Source: Acinetobacter parvus DSM 16617 = CIP 108168 (lineage in GTDB: Bacteria > Pseudomonadota > Gammaproteobacteria > Pseudomonadales > Moraxellaceae). Taken from it: 64,000 nt of DNA. Under the pieces are notes generated by a model that made no database searches, was not told where the DNA came from, and saw nothing but the letters and a program-made list of their open reading frames with translations. The DNA is taken from positions 1,192,511 through 1,256,510 of the forward strand of contig NZ_KB849212.1 of NCBI RefSeq assembly GCF_000368025.1. Reading direction: 5' to 3'. Position 1 is the first letter of the stretch. Every line of letters begins with the position of its first letter. The position numbers were made by a program, and so were the translations under genes. This document shows positions 42,346-51,080 of this stretch, in pieces.

Positions 42346-43986
42346 TTATTTTAAATGATGATTTAATTCAACAATATCAGCCAACCTTATATTCTCTCCA
42401 TATAACTGTTGCAATATAAAAAGTTGCTGCTCTGCTTCAGCCATTTTCTGGTTGTAAACCAATAACTGGGCATATTTTTTCAGGTTATAAGGTGTTGCCT
42501 TGTTCTTAACCATATCACTCCACTGCATTAAATCCTGATCCGACATAGACACGGTTGGTTTTAGTGCAATCCAAACCAGACGTTGCTGGAATTGGCTAAG
42601 TAATAAAATACGTGAACTCCCCATAATTTCTACTGTAGGTTGCTGCCCCTTGAATAGCAATTGGCTGTTTTCCTGATAAACTTTATAGTCCCTCCAGATC
42701 ATGAATAGCAAAACCAGCGAAATCACCCAGCAACCACGAATCACATTTTTATGAAGCGTGATACCTTTTAGGTTAGGCGTTTGAGCCTGAATCAATCCCA
42801 ACAGAAAGCCCATAGGTAATAGGAAATAGGCATAACGCTGTGGAAATTCAAGCATTGCATGGATCAGGATGGCACTCACCATCAGCATCGCGATAATTGA
42901 AATAGTGTCTTTGGTATTTTTATTGAGCCAAAGCAACCATACTGCCATATAGGCAATAATCAAAAGTCCCAGTGGAATGCCATTCCAAATTAAGATGTCC
43001 AGTAACACATTGTGCCCACTGGTGACCCATTCATGTGACGGATGCAGGGGGAAAACCGTCATCTGCGCAACACTGGTTTGATTCCAGCCATATCCCCACC
43101 ACGGCTGTTCTTTTAATGCCAAAAGCATTTGCGTCCAGATTTCAAAGCGCAGATAGCCCGAACTTGCTCGTTCTACAATGCTATCAGCTTCAATGACCGC
43201 CGTTCCTGTAGAGCTTTCAATTGCATGGGTAAAGACAGGAATCCCCCAAGCTGCTATTGCAAAAAACCCAATGCACCATAACGACAGCTTGAGAACATTT
43301 AAACGTGGAGTTTGCTTAAACTGTTTGTAAATCCAATAGATAAAAATAAATAAACACACTACCCATGATGTGCGGGACTGACTCAATGCGATAGCAAACA
43401 GGATGATCAAACTTGTACAACCAAGCAGCCATACAGAAGCTTTATGTTTTTCATATAAATATAAAGCCCCCATTAACCCCATGACTAAAAAAGTCGCCAT
43501 ATTATTGGGCTGACCAAAATTGGCATAGGGACGATTGCCTTTAAGCTGCATAATGCCATATAAACTTGATTCAAGTCCCAACCATTGCACCATCGCCATC
43601 AGACTGGTAACACTCGCGATAATAAGTAATAGCCAACAAACCTGTTTCATCAACTGTTCACGAGCACTTGGTTGTAACGATAGGTTATACCCCATCACTA
43701 CCATGAACCAGAAACCCAGTAAATACACACTACTCAATAAGGCAATACTAAAATCAAATACTAGACCAAAGCTCCACTGCAATAATGGAACAAATGCAAC
43801 TGACAATATATAAAGTTGCAGCTTGGGAATTTGAATATTTCGATTGAGAAAGAGTGTAAGTAATGCTAGTGCAGCAGCGAAAGTCGCCAACTCGCTGGAA
43901 AATGTCACCCAGGGATAGGTGTGAAATGGCGATAGCCAAGAGAAACTAAGCAGCAGCGCTGTCAGTAATAAACATAATGATTGCAT
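42346..43986 (-). CDS. pglL: General protein O-oligosaccharyltransferase PglL
   Basis: Inner-membrane enzyme of 546 residues that transfers lipid-linked glycan to Ser/Thr of periplasmic proteins. It has about 12 membrane helices with the Wzy_C ligase region in the middle. The periplasmic loop contains WGYGWNQTS and HPSHEWVTSGHNVLLDILIW with the conserved His. The N-terminal segment LLLSFSWLSPFHTYPWVTFS fits the PglL_A domain, and a helical TPR-like C terminus follows (Wzy_C_2). In Acinetobacter PglL glycosylates many proteins, while the separate TfpO enzyme serves pilin. It ends the pilA-tfpO-tfpZ-pglL array. Confidence 0.88.
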   Translation of the reverse strand: MQSLCLLLTALLLSFSWLSPFHTYPWVTFSSELATFAAALALLTLFLNRNIQIPKLQLYILSVAFVPLLQWSFGLVFDFSIALLSSVYLLGFWFMVVMGYNLSLQPSAREQLMKQVCWLLLIIASVTSLMAMVQWLGLESSLYGIMQLKGNRPYANFGQPNNMATFLVMGLMGALYLYEKHKASVWLLGCTSLIILFAIALSQSRTSWVVCLFIFIYWIYKQFKQTPRLNVLKLSLWCIGFFAIAAWGIPVFTHAIESSTGTAVIEADSIVERASSGYLRFEIWTQMLLALKEQPWWGYGWNQTSVAQMTVFPLHPSHEWVTSGHNVLLDILIWNGIPLGLLIIAYMAVWLLWLNKNTKDTISIIAMLMVSAILIHAMLEFPQRYAYFLLPMGFLLGLIQAQTPNLKGITLHKNVIRGCWVISLVLLFMIWRDYKVYQENSQLLFKGQQPTVEIMGSSRILLLSQFQQRLVWIALKPTVSMSDQDLMQWSDMVKNKATPYNLKKYAQLLVYNQKMAEAEQQLFILQQLYGENIRLADIVELNHHLK

Positions 43987-44063
43987 ATTTCGATATAAAA
44001 AAGAGCTTCATCGCATTATACATTGAAGCTCAATAAAACTGGTTTTATAGCTTGGTGTTTCTT

Positions 44064-44795
44064 TTAATTCCAAGGTCTCAAATCAACAATCTTTACGACT
44101 TCACCGTTTTCTTTATTGATCAGCACAGTCATATCCACAGCGTTGGCTTTCAATGGTACAAATGCTGTGGCTTGAGGATACTTGGCTAACGTTTTTTGCA
44201 CAAGTTGAGGATCATTATATTTTTTGAGTTCATCTAATGGCTTAGCATATTGCTGCATCTGTGGTTTAACCAACTTAAAATCAACATAACGCTCTGGCTT
44301 TTGAGCAATAGAAACTCCTACTAATTCTGCAAACATATCATCATTACGAGTTTTAGAATCTTTAGCAAACTGCACACCGACAAACTGTGGCTTGAACCAA
44401 GATACATGTTGATATTGTGGTAAGGCTTTTGTGATATTGTATTCAAATACTTCATTCTTTTTAATTAGTTCAAAACGGTCTACCGTATATGCAATCCACG
44501 CAGGGCGGCCTTGTTCGATGCTAAACACCCCATAACACAAAGCCGCGATTTGAATGAGAATAATGACACTTAGGTCAAATTTGAGTGTTTTTTTACCTTC
44601 TTTATAGACCAATAAACCTAAAAGTGGCCCTAAAATCACGTCGATGACCAAGAGCATTAAAAAGATATGCGTCACCCCGACGGCAGTGGCTAGCGGTGCT
44701 GGATACCAAATAAAAAAAACGAGTCCAATCACGAATAAAGCGATTAGGAAAGAGAGTAATAAGTGACTAAGGAAAAACTTTAAACGATTGGACAT
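44064..44795 (-). CDS. tfpZ: TfpX/TfpZ-family type IV pilin accessory protein
   Basis: A 243-residue membrane protein with three to four N-terminal helices (LLLSFLIALFVIGLVFFIWY, then HIFLMLLVIDVILGPLLGLL) and a periplasmic C-terminal domain. The segment LVYKEGKKTLKFDLSVIILI followed by GRPAWIAYTVDRFELIKKNE is characteristic of the pilin accessory group encoded beside pilA. In Pseudomonas such proteins help assemble particular pilin alleles. Here it lies between the pilin ligase and pglL genes, consistent with a pilin-specific role. Confidence 0.82.
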   Translation of the reverse strand: MSNRLKFFLSHLLLSFLIALFVIGLVFFIWYPAPLATAVGVTHIFLMLLVIDVILGPLLGLLVYKEGKKTLKFDLSVIILIQIAALCYGVFSIEQGRPAWIAYTVDRFELIKKNEVFEYNITKALPQYQHVSWFKPQFVGVQFAKDSKTRNDDMFAELVGVSIAQKPERYVDFKLVKPQMQQYAKPLDELKKYNDPQLVQKTLAKYPQATAFVPLKANAVDMTVLINKENGEVVKIVDLRPWN

Positions 44796-44818
44796 TCAAA
44801 TCTCACGACATTGATATT

Positions 44819-46087
44819 TTAAAATAGTTGATAACCATACTCCCAAAATCGGGGTGGTGTTGATGCTAAACTTTCAGATAAGGCAGATGTATAAAAAAAC
44901 AAATAAATAAAAGCTAGAGCAATTGAAATATAGGCTATATACCCAAAAACTTGGGAAACTCTTGAAGCTTCATATGTTGATGGATGAAAAGAAGCCGCAT
45001 GCTCAAATTCAGGATTTTTAAGTAAAAAGACGAATAACCATAAAAGTGCAACTTGTGTAACAGGATAAATATGTATACCTGAAAAAGATAAGTCGATACT
45101 TACTGCTATAAAAGCTGAAATTACAAAATAATTTTCCTTAAGATTCCATTTTATTCTTTTTAAAATATTCCAAATGACTAAAATAAGAAAACCAAATCCT
45201 ATTAAGCCTGTTTCTGTTAAAACTTGAATAAATAAATTGTGTGGATGTGCTGAAATCACACCTGAGTACTGATCTAATTGATAAAACCCGCATCCAAAGA
45301 TTGGATTTTGTGACCAGCATTGAAAAGCACTTACCCAAAGTTCATAGCGTCCACTCGTTGATTCTCTAACAATTGACCTTACATTAGAAGCAGAATGACT
45401 TGAAAAAAATAAAATAGAAAAATATGTGAGCCATGTAGCAGCATACGTGAATAATAATTTAAATCGTACAGCACGGTTAAATATACATACGCATGCAATA
45501 AAAACACTATACGCTAAAGTTGCTGAACGACCACCATCTAAAAGAATAGATAAAAATGCCAAAAATAAAAAAAATAAATAGATAATTTTAAATTTTTCTT
45601 GTTTTAAGTAAAACCAAACTGCAAAAACAGATAGTACTAAAAAATAACTGTTATAGACTCGGATGTTCCATGGCGTTGGGTACCAATTGGAGTATATGCT
45701 ATTGTGTATATATTTTACAATCTCTATTGGCAATATGGAAAAAATTGAGAAACTAATCCAAATAATAAATTTTGCTAATAACTCATTATAATTAATAATC
45801 AAAAATGCTTTATAAAGAAGATAATATAATAATATTTCAAAAATAATAAATTGACTATTTCTTAGAAATAATAAGTGAAAAATAATAAAAATAATAAAAA
45901 TATATTCAATTTTTTTTAGGTGTAAGTTTTTGTTAAAAACTAAGCTTAATAAAAGAAAAGTCTCAAGAACTCGTGATTCATTATAAAAATTTGAACTTAT
46001 ATGTATTGAAAGACCCAAAATAAATGTTAAAAAATAAAGAGCTATAAAAAGCTCTTTATTTTTTAAATGCTTATTAAAGTTAAGCAT
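44819..46087 (-). CDS. tfpO: Pilin-specific O-oligosaccharyltransferase, TfpO-like
   Basis: A 422-residue O-antigen-ligase-like membrane protein with about ten helices. The catalytic periplasmic loop contains GRYELWVSAFQCWSQNPIFG and SAHPHNLFIQVLTETGLIGF, with the His conserved in WaaL/PglL/Wzy proteins. Its start overlaps the pilA stop (TAATG), the arrangement of tfpO in Acinetobacter. It is markedly more AT-rich than pilA and pglL, with runs of Ile, Phe, Tyr and Lys, which suggests exchange together with the pilin allele. The pilin it follows ends in Thr rather than the terminal Ser known as the TfpO target in other strains. Confidence 0.78.
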   Translation of the reverse strand: MLNFNKHLKNKELFIALYFLTFILGLSIHISSNFYNESRVLETFLLLSLVFNKNLHLKKIEYIFIIFIIFHLLFLRNSQFIIFEILLYYLLYKAFLIINYNELLAKFIIWISFSIFSILPIEIVKYIHNSIYSNWYPTPWNIRVYNSYFLVLSVFAVWFYLKQEKFKIIYLFFLFLAFLSILLDGGRSATLAYSVFIACVCIFNRAVRFKLLFTYAATWLTYFSILFFSSHSASNVRSIVRESTSGRYELWVSAFQCWSQNPIFGCGFYQLDQYSGVISAHPHNLFIQVLTETGLIGFGFLILVIWNILKRIKWNLKENYFVISAFIAVSIDLSFSGIHIYPVTQVALLWLFVFLLKNPEFEHAASFHPSTYEASRVSQVFGYIAYISIALAFIYLFFYTSALSESLASTPPRFWEYGYQLF

Positions 46088-46539
46088 TAGGTTCCAACTT
46101 TACGACACTCTGAAGGTACATATTTTTCATTACCTGCTGTAGTCGAACAAGACCAAGTAACTGCAGAAGCAGTATATGACGGTGTCAAATATACAGGAAC
46201 AGATTTTGCTGTTGTAGCACCCATTGTTACAATGATTTGTCCTGCCTTACTAGCTCCACACGTTGCAGAAGCTACATTACCCGTACCACCAGAAATTTCA
46301 GTAACGCCAACGCAAGCAGAACCAGCCGTACTAGGTGTGCCTGCTACAAGAGCACCTGCATTTAAAATATTTTCTGATACAGTAGCTTTCATAGCAGAAG
46401 CGGTTGTAATACCTTCAGAAACACGTGCACGAACAGTGTAATCTTGATAGGCAGGAATCGCAATTGCAGCCAAAATACCAATAATCGCTACAACGATCAT
46501 CAATTCGATAAGGGTAAAACCTTTTTGCATTGTGTTCAT
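46087..46539 (-). CDS. pilA: Type IV major pilin PilA
   Basis: Major pilus subunit of 150 residues. The leader MNTMQKG precedes FTLIELMIVVAIIGILAAIA, with Glu at +5. A variable region and two Cys pairs follow (GSACVGV with SATCGAS, TWSCSTT with PSECRKVGT). The first ATG is used because GGAG lies seven bases upstream of it. Transcription probably starts from the sigma-54 promoter at 46592-46609. It is translationally coupled to tfpO. The last residue is Thr, in the region where other Acinetobacter pilins carry the glycosylated Ser. Confidence 0.93.
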   Translation of the reverse strand: MNTMQKGFTLIELMIVVAIIGILAAIAIPAYQDYTVRARVSEGITTASAMKATVSENILNAGALVAGTPSTAGSACVGVTEISGGTGNVASATCGASKAGQIIVTMGATTAKSVPVYLTPSYTASAVTWSCSTTAGNEKYVPSECRKVGT

Positions 46540-46591
46540 AACATTTCTCCAATGTATAAATTTTTATAAGCCTTTCGAGCTACTTTGTATT

Positions 46592-46609
46592 TAGCATATT
46601 GTATGCCAA
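46592..46609 (-). promoter_or_regulatory. Sigma-54 (RpoN) promoter of pilA
   Basis: The minus strand reads TTGGCATACAATATGCTA: GG at -24 and GC at -12 are exactly ten bases apart, matching TGGCAYRN4TTGCW. Pilin genes of Pseudomonas and Acinetobacter relatives are transcribed by RpoN with PilR. The pilA start lies about 53 bases downstream. Confidence 0.75.
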
Positions 46610-46687
46610 TCCTTAGCTTAGCCAATTTTAACGCAAAAAAACAGAGACTTAAACAATTTTTCGATTGCTCATATATAAACCAATCCT

Positions 46688-46721
46688 GACACTTGAAAGA
46701 AAAAAATGACAAAAAATGTCA
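46688..46721 (-). promoter_or_regulatory. Candidate PilR-binding region
   Basis: The minus strand shows TGTC repeats in a T-rich context (TTTTTTGTCA and CAAGTGTCAGG), within a palindrome TGACAAAAAATGTCA at 46707-46721. It lies roughly 105-138 bases upstream of the expected transcript start, where PilR binds in Pseudomonas. Confidence 0.4.
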
Positions 46722-46923
46722 ACTTTCGCTTTTTATCTTTAACGTAGTAGGGGTTCAACCTTGATTATTTTCTAATTGTTGTAAAAATGAGCGAAACAAA
46801 TCACAAAAAAACTCTTAATAAAGATCAAAATTTTTATCAACCGTTTATCGGAATAGAGAATGTAAAATCTCATACATGCCCAAATAACAAGGATTAACCT
46901 ATACTAACATTAAAAACGATCAG

Positions 46924-47421
46924 TTAAGTTACTGACCATAGCATCTTATTTTTCTGATCAACCACCAATGGATGAGTATCTATTGCCCTGACTTTTTGTC
47001 TCAATTTAAGTTTGACATCAGCAGGATTGATTGCTCGGGGAAACAGTCTCGAAGTATGTATAGGCTGCTCTAAATGCAATACAACTCGAATTCTTTTCTT
47101 TTTAAGTGCCTCTTTCGCAAAATCCCGTTCAATTTGCTCATTGGCATTGACTTGAGCAGCAACCAACCCTGCCAATGTATCTCGGACTTTTAAAGCAATC
47201 TCATCGGCTAAATCAATCGTTTTAGTACGTGTATGTTGCCGATAGTCCTTGATTTCAATCAACCAAAAGTTTTGCTGTTCTAAATACAGCAAATCAACCG
47301 CTTTTGTACCACCACATACCGCATTGAACTGATTGCGATAAAATGACCATTCATCATACTTGGTCGCATTCGGTTCAGTAAAAGAAAAGGTGAGCTGCCC
47401 CTCTATAATTTTATTTTTCAT
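46924..47421 (-). CDS. PD-(D/E)XK nuclease-like protein paired with an ATPase
   Basis: A 165-residue protein. Residues 38-60 form a candidate nuclease core: GTKAVDLLYL supplies the Asp, and FWLIEIKDYRQH supplies E-x-K, as in restriction-endonuclease-like folds. The rest is helical and basic (FAKEALKKKRIRVVLHLEQP). The ATG lies three bases after the stop of the ATPase gene, so the two are translationally linked. This pairing recalls ATPase-nuclease defence modules such as OLD-, Septu- or Gabija-type systems, but I do not recognise it as any of them. DNA cleavage is inferred from the motif alone. Confidence 0.6.
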   Translation of the reverse strand: MKNKIIEGQLTFSFTEPNATKYDEWSFYRNQFNAVCGGTKAVDLLYLEQQNFWLIEIKDYRQHTRTKTIDLADEIALKVRDTLAGLVAAQVNANEQIERDFAKEALKKKRIRVVLHLEQPIHTSRLFPRAINPADVKLKLRQKVRAIDTHPLVVDQKNKMLWSVT

Positions 47422-47424
47422 CGA

Positions 47425-48489
47425 CTAGCCTACTTGCATAAAACGATCAGATTGAGTGAGTTCCTCATCTAATAATGTCAGTGTTTGCAAGGCATCTATG
47501 CTTTCACCTTGTTCAAGATAAACACCTTGATCAGTGGGACGTAAAGCAAAATATTTTTTAGGAATCGGGGCAAATTGCTTTTCTATGCTCAAAATTTCAA
47601 TTTCCCTTAATAAAAATAAAGAATGAGTTGCCATAAATATCTGAATGCCGTTTTGACATAAATGTAGTAAAACCTTGGCAATCAATTTAATTAATTTGGG
47701 GTTTAAATTGGTTTCAGGTTCATCCCAAAATAAATAGCCCTGTTCAAGTAAAGTGCCTGTACTGATGAGACGTGCTAACATTGCCAGTTTACGTAGTCCT
47801 TCTGCAATTAAGGGCATTTCCAAATTTCCCTCACCCACAATACTTAGATAGAATCGTCCGCTTTTACTGTCTACAAATACCTTGCCACCCATGGCCTCTT
47901 CAAGTGGCTTTAATAACTCAGCAATGCGTTTTTCTCTTGCTCCTTTAACCGTAGGCGCATTTAGTAATGAACAGGTATCTCGCCATGTTTCTTCAAATTC
48001 AACATAGGTATGCTCATATAGGGAAATGAACCAAGGGCATAAAGTAAGCAACTCACGTGTAGGAATAAAGACAGGGGGCTTTACTAACCATTGCTCAGGT
48101 GCTTTCTCCATCTGTACTTCAGATTTACTGCGTGTTGAAAATACAAAACTTGTATCCAGGCTTTTATTATCAAAATTAAAGCTCAGTTCGCAACGCTCTG
48201 CGCCTTGTTTACGTCGAGCCAATCGCCCTAAAGTTTCAGGACGTAATACTGTCAATAATTTATCGGCATAACTTTTTTGCAAAAATACCTGTGTTGGACG
48301 TTCATTTAAATGCTGTTTGCTTTGGTAACCTGTTGCAAGTACTGCATACATACTTTTAAGTAAATGCGACTTTCCACAACCATTTTCCCCAATAATAATA
48401 TTCAAACCCCGTGCAAAATCAAAGTTTGCCTCAGGAAATACCGTTAAATTTCTGACTGTTAGGTGCTTTAACATGCTCAACCTACTCAA
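47425..48489 (-). CDS. SMC/OLD-like AAA ATPase
   Basis: A 354-residue ABC-type ATPase. Walker A is IIIGENGCGKSHLLKSMYAV, the signature-like helix is EGLRKLAMLARLISTG, Walker B is YLFWDEPETNLNPKLIKLIA, and the switch His is in IFMATHSLFLLREIE. It begins LKHLTVRNLTVFPEANFDFA, typical of the AAA_15/AAA_21-type ATPases in defence systems. No long coiled coil or TOPRIM domain is present, which sets it apart from full OLD proteins. Nuclease activity would come from the small downstream gene. The pair stands alone between the pilA promoter region and the TPM genes. Confidence 0.75.
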   Translation of the reverse strand: MSRLSMLKHLTVRNLTVFPEANFDFARGLNIIIGENGCGKSHLLKSMYAVLATGYQSKQHLNERPTQVFLQKSYADKLLTVLRPETLGRLARRKQGAERCELSFNFDNKSLDTSFVFSTRSKSEVQMEKAPEQWLVKPPVFIPTRELLTLCPWFISLYEHTYVEFEETWRDTCSLLNAPTVKGAREKRIAELLKPLEEAMGGKVFVDSKSGRFYLSIVGEGNLEMPLIAEGLRKLAMLARLISTGTLLEQGYLFWDEPETNLNPKLIKLIAKVLLHLCQNGIQIFMATHSLFLLREIEILSIEKQFAPIPKKYFALRPTDQGVYLEQGESIDALQTLTLLDEELTQSDRFMQVG

Positions 48490-48532
48490 ATATAGGGGGA
48501 TAGTGGATTTTTCTATACTTTAACATAAGCAT

Positions 48533-49093
48533 TTAATTTAAAATAATAGGTTCATTCGGCAATTCATTTTGATTATGCAGATCAGATTCGACATAGTATT
48601 GATTCAATACTTGTCCAATGTCATCTACACCTTCAGTCACAGCTCGTAAATATTCTTTTTGAGCCAAGGTAACAACGATATTTTGGCAAATTGTATTCCA
48701 CGTCTCAGTTTGTGTTGCATTTTTTAAACCGCGGTCAATCACAATCTCAACTTTGCGCTCACAAAGGTTCAAATAAAGCAAAACCCCACTATTGAGTTCG
48801 GTATCCCATACCCCTAATTCAGCAAACAGCTGTTGAGCACGTAATCTCGTATTTTGATGATAGGCCTGTGAGCAAGGAATATGCCCCTCTATCACTACCT
48901 GAATTTCACCGACATGACCTTTTTCAGCCTGTTGCACAGCGTTGGCTATGTGCATTCTATCTTGCTTATTGAAATAACGATGCGTAGAAGATATATAAAG
49001 GAAGTGTTTAAACCAGCGTTTTAAACTTGGTTGAACATGCTCATCCAGCTTAGGCTGGGTAATAATCTGTGTTGTATCTGTCTTTGTTACCAT
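48533..49093 (-). CDS. TPM-domain protein
   Basis: A 186-residue protein with a TPM domain (TPM_phosphatase-like, YgcG relatives). Visible segments are ANAVQQAEKGHVGEIQVVIE, RLRAQQLFAELGVWDTELNS and GVLLYLNLCERKVEIVIDRG. It lacks a signal peptide and membrane segment in the N-terminal region, so its domain may be cytoplasmic or exported by another route. It overlaps the preceding TPM gene by seven bases and ends the lemA-TPM-TPM operon. Function in the envelope is suggested only by the neighbours. Confidence 0.8.
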   Translation of the reverse strand: MVTKTDTTQIITQPKLDEHVQPSLKRWFKHFLYISSTHRYFNKQDRMHIANAVQQAEKGHVGEIQVVIEGHIPCSQAYHQNTRLRAQQLFAELGVWDTELNSGVLLYLNLCERKVEIVIDRGLKNATQTETWNTICQNIVVTLAQKEYLRAVTEGVDDIGQVLNQYYVESDLHNQNELPNEPIILN

Positions 49094-50136
49094 GAACCTG
49101 ATGCTCCTCCCCCGCCAAAACTGCCGCCACCGCCACTATAACCACCGCCACTGCCGCCACCAAAGCCCCCTCTACCGCCCCCTCGTCCACCACCCGACAA
49201 AAAGGCTTGAAAAATAAGCTGGGCCAATGAAGTAATCAATAGAAAGAAAATTCCCACACCAAGCAATAAACTCATCACCAGACCAGCACCATTGACCAGT
49301 CCCGCAACCGTTGCTGCCACAGCCGCAGTGGAAGCACTTAAACGGTTACCCACAATAAAGGAACCTACGACACCAGCAATTAAAATAAATAGCGCCATCG
49401 TAAGCGTATTATCTTTGGCTTGTTGTGCTTGAATTGCCTGCTCATGTCGCTCTTTGAGCTCTTGAGCAGATTGTTGAGCGATCTCTGGATCAAGGTTTAC
49501 AATACGGCTAATTTCATCCAACCCAGCCGAAATCCCTTGTGCATATTGTCCCTGTTTAAATGCAGGTGTAATTTGGTTGCGAATAATACGGCTGAGTACT
49601 ACATCAGGTAAAACACCTTCCAGCCCATAACCCGTCAGAATCTGGATTTTGCGATCATTGACTGCAATTGCCATCAACAAACCATTATCACGTTTTGCTG
49701 AACCTAGCTGCCATTTTTCACCTGTACGCAAAGCAAAATCAAAAATCGCTTCCTGACCTGTGGTGGGTACAATAATGACTCCAATTTGAGCTTTACCCTG
49801 TTGATAAAGGGCTAGAATTTTTTGATTGAGTTGCTGGATTTCAGCCTCGTTCAATATCTTAGCTTGATCAATCACAGGTTGGTTTAAAGTGGGTAAACCA
49901 CGTATAGATTCCCCATCCGCCATATCATTGGCAACTGTAGCTAGTACGGGAGGCTGTTCTGTGGTTGTCGATGACTTAGTTTGTTGCTGCTGTTGCTGAA
50001 TAATTTTTCCAGCAACCACTAGATCACCTTGATCTGTCGCAGTGGCGGTCTCAGCCCAGGTTGTATGTTGAAAACAAAGCATTGCAAAAATGATGGTTAA
50101 AACATATTTTAATTTTTGCTTTAACTTGATCAACAT
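49087..50136 (-). CDS. Membrane TPM-domain protein, YgcG-like
   Basis: A 349-residue exported membrane protein. The signal peptide ends near TWAETA. The TPM domain at about residues 85-215 shows QPVIDQAKILNEAEIQQLNQ, AQIGVIIVPTTGQEAIFDFA and NDRKIQILTGYGLEGVLPDV. Two membrane helices follow, then a Gly/Ser-rich tail (GGRGGFGGGSGGGYSGGGGS), common in this family and possibly extracytoplasmic. It lies between lemA and a second TPM gene. TPM/LemA pairs are widespread, with proposed roles in membrane protein quality control. Confidence 0.85.
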   Translation of the reverse strand: MLIKLKQKLKYVLTIIFAMLCFQHTTWAETATATDQGDLVVAGKIIQQQQQQTKSSTTTEQPPVLATVANDMADGESIRGLPTLNQPVIDQAKILNEAEIQQLNQKILALYQQGKAQIGVIIVPTTGQEAIFDFALRTGEKWQLGSAKRDNGLLMAIAVNDRKIQILTGYGLEGVLPDVVLSRIIRNQITPAFKQGQYAQGISAGLDEISRIVNLDPEIAQQSAQELKERHEQAIQAQQAKDNTLTMALFILIAGVVGSFIVGNRLSASTAAVAATVAGLVNGAGLVMSLLLGVGIFFLLITSLAQLIFQAFLSGGGRGGGRGGFGGGSGGGYSGGGGSFGGGGASGSW

Positions 50137-50169
50137 ACGCCCCTCCTAAGCCGAAAACAATTTCAACGA

Positions 50170-50760
50170 TTAATTAAATGAAACTGTTGGCGCCTGTTGT
50201 GCAGATGAGTCTGCCTTAAAGTTTTCCTTGGTTTTCATCCCAATCACTTTTGCTGTCATTGCTTGTGGGAACTGACGCACATATGAATTGTAATCTTGCA
50301 CTGTCGTAATATAACGGTTACGAGCAACCGCGATTCGATTTTCTGTACCTTCCAATTGTGCTTGTAAATCACGGAATTGTTCATTGGCTTTTAAATCTGG
50401 ATAATTTTCAGAAACAGCAATTAAACGAGATAATGCACTTGTCAATTGACTTTGTGCTTGTTGATATTTTTCGAATAGCGCTGGGTCTTCCAACACTTCT
50501 TTATCTACTTTTAAACCCGCAACATTAGAACGAGCTTGCGTCACCTCTGTGAGGACTTGCTCTTCATGTTTGGCATAGCCTTTCACTACATTGACCAAAT
50601 TAGGCACAAGGTCAGCACGGCGTTGATACTGGTTTTGTACTTCAGACCAGGAAGCATTCACGGCTTCATCTTTCACCTGCAAGGTGTTATAGCCACAGCC
50701 TGTGAACAATAAGGTGCTTGCCAATACAGTTGCGAGCGCAGTTTGTTTGATCACTTTCAT
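50170..50760 (-). CDS. lemA: LemA-family protein
   Basis: A 196-residue LemA-family protein with a lipoprotein-like signal (LLFTGC, Cys about residue 22). The helical LemA domain shows VNASWSEVQNQYQRRADLVP, NLVNVVKGYAKHEEQVLTEV, SRLIAVSENYPDLKANEQFR and VARNRYITTVQDYNSYVRQF. It is the first gene of a three-gene operon with two TPM-domain genes. The conserved arrangement suggests the three act together in the envelope. Confidence 0.88.
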   Translation of the reverse strand: MKVIKQTALATVLASTLLFTGCGYNTLQVKDEAVNASWSEVQNQYQRRADLVPNLVNVVKGYAKHEEQVLTEVTQARSNVAGLKVDKEVLEDPALFEKYQQAQSQLTSALSRLIAVSENYPDLKANEQFRDLQAQLEGTENRIAVARNRYITTVQDYNSYVRQFPQAMTAKVIGMKTKENFKADSSAQQAPTVSFN

Positions 50761-50859
50761 AAAAATTTATCCTCAGGTTTTTCTTTATATTTTTGCCATA
50801 ATTCATTGTAATGTGATTTTTTGTTCGCTGTGTAACATTTATTTGTTGAAATCTTTATA

Positions 50860-51006
50860 TCATTGCATAGAATCATCGGAGAACTGTAACCGTCGTACGG
50901 TAATCCCCAATGCCTTGAGGCGATTTAAATAATTTTCTCTGAATTTGCATTTACAACAGCCATCTTTATTGCCTGCACAATTTCCTGATTGGTCTTCAAG
51001 TATCAT
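50860..51006 (-). CDS. Possible 48-residue Cys-rich small protein
   Basis: An open frame in the lemA-gltD gap, too short for most gene callers. The translation starts MILEDQSGNCAGNKDGCCKC and continues KFRENYLNRLKALGITVRRL. The Cys cluster C-x6-CC-x-C could bind metal, and a helix with basic residues follows. No clear ribosome binding site precedes the ATG; an in-frame stop lies 12 bases upstream. It could also be chance sequence. Confidence 0.35.
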   Translation of the reverse strand: MILEDQSGNCAGNKDGCCKCKFRENYLNRLKALGITVRRLQFSDDSMQ

Positions 51007-51080
51007 GCTGAAAAATGATCAGCGACAGGGCAGAAAGCTTACAAGATTTGCTAAAACGACCTAAAAGATAAGATGAAAAT

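Noticed and set aside
49110..49190. GC-rich repeat, possible tandem repeat array
   Set aside because: It is simply the codons of the Gly/Ser-rich tail of the TPM-domain protein.
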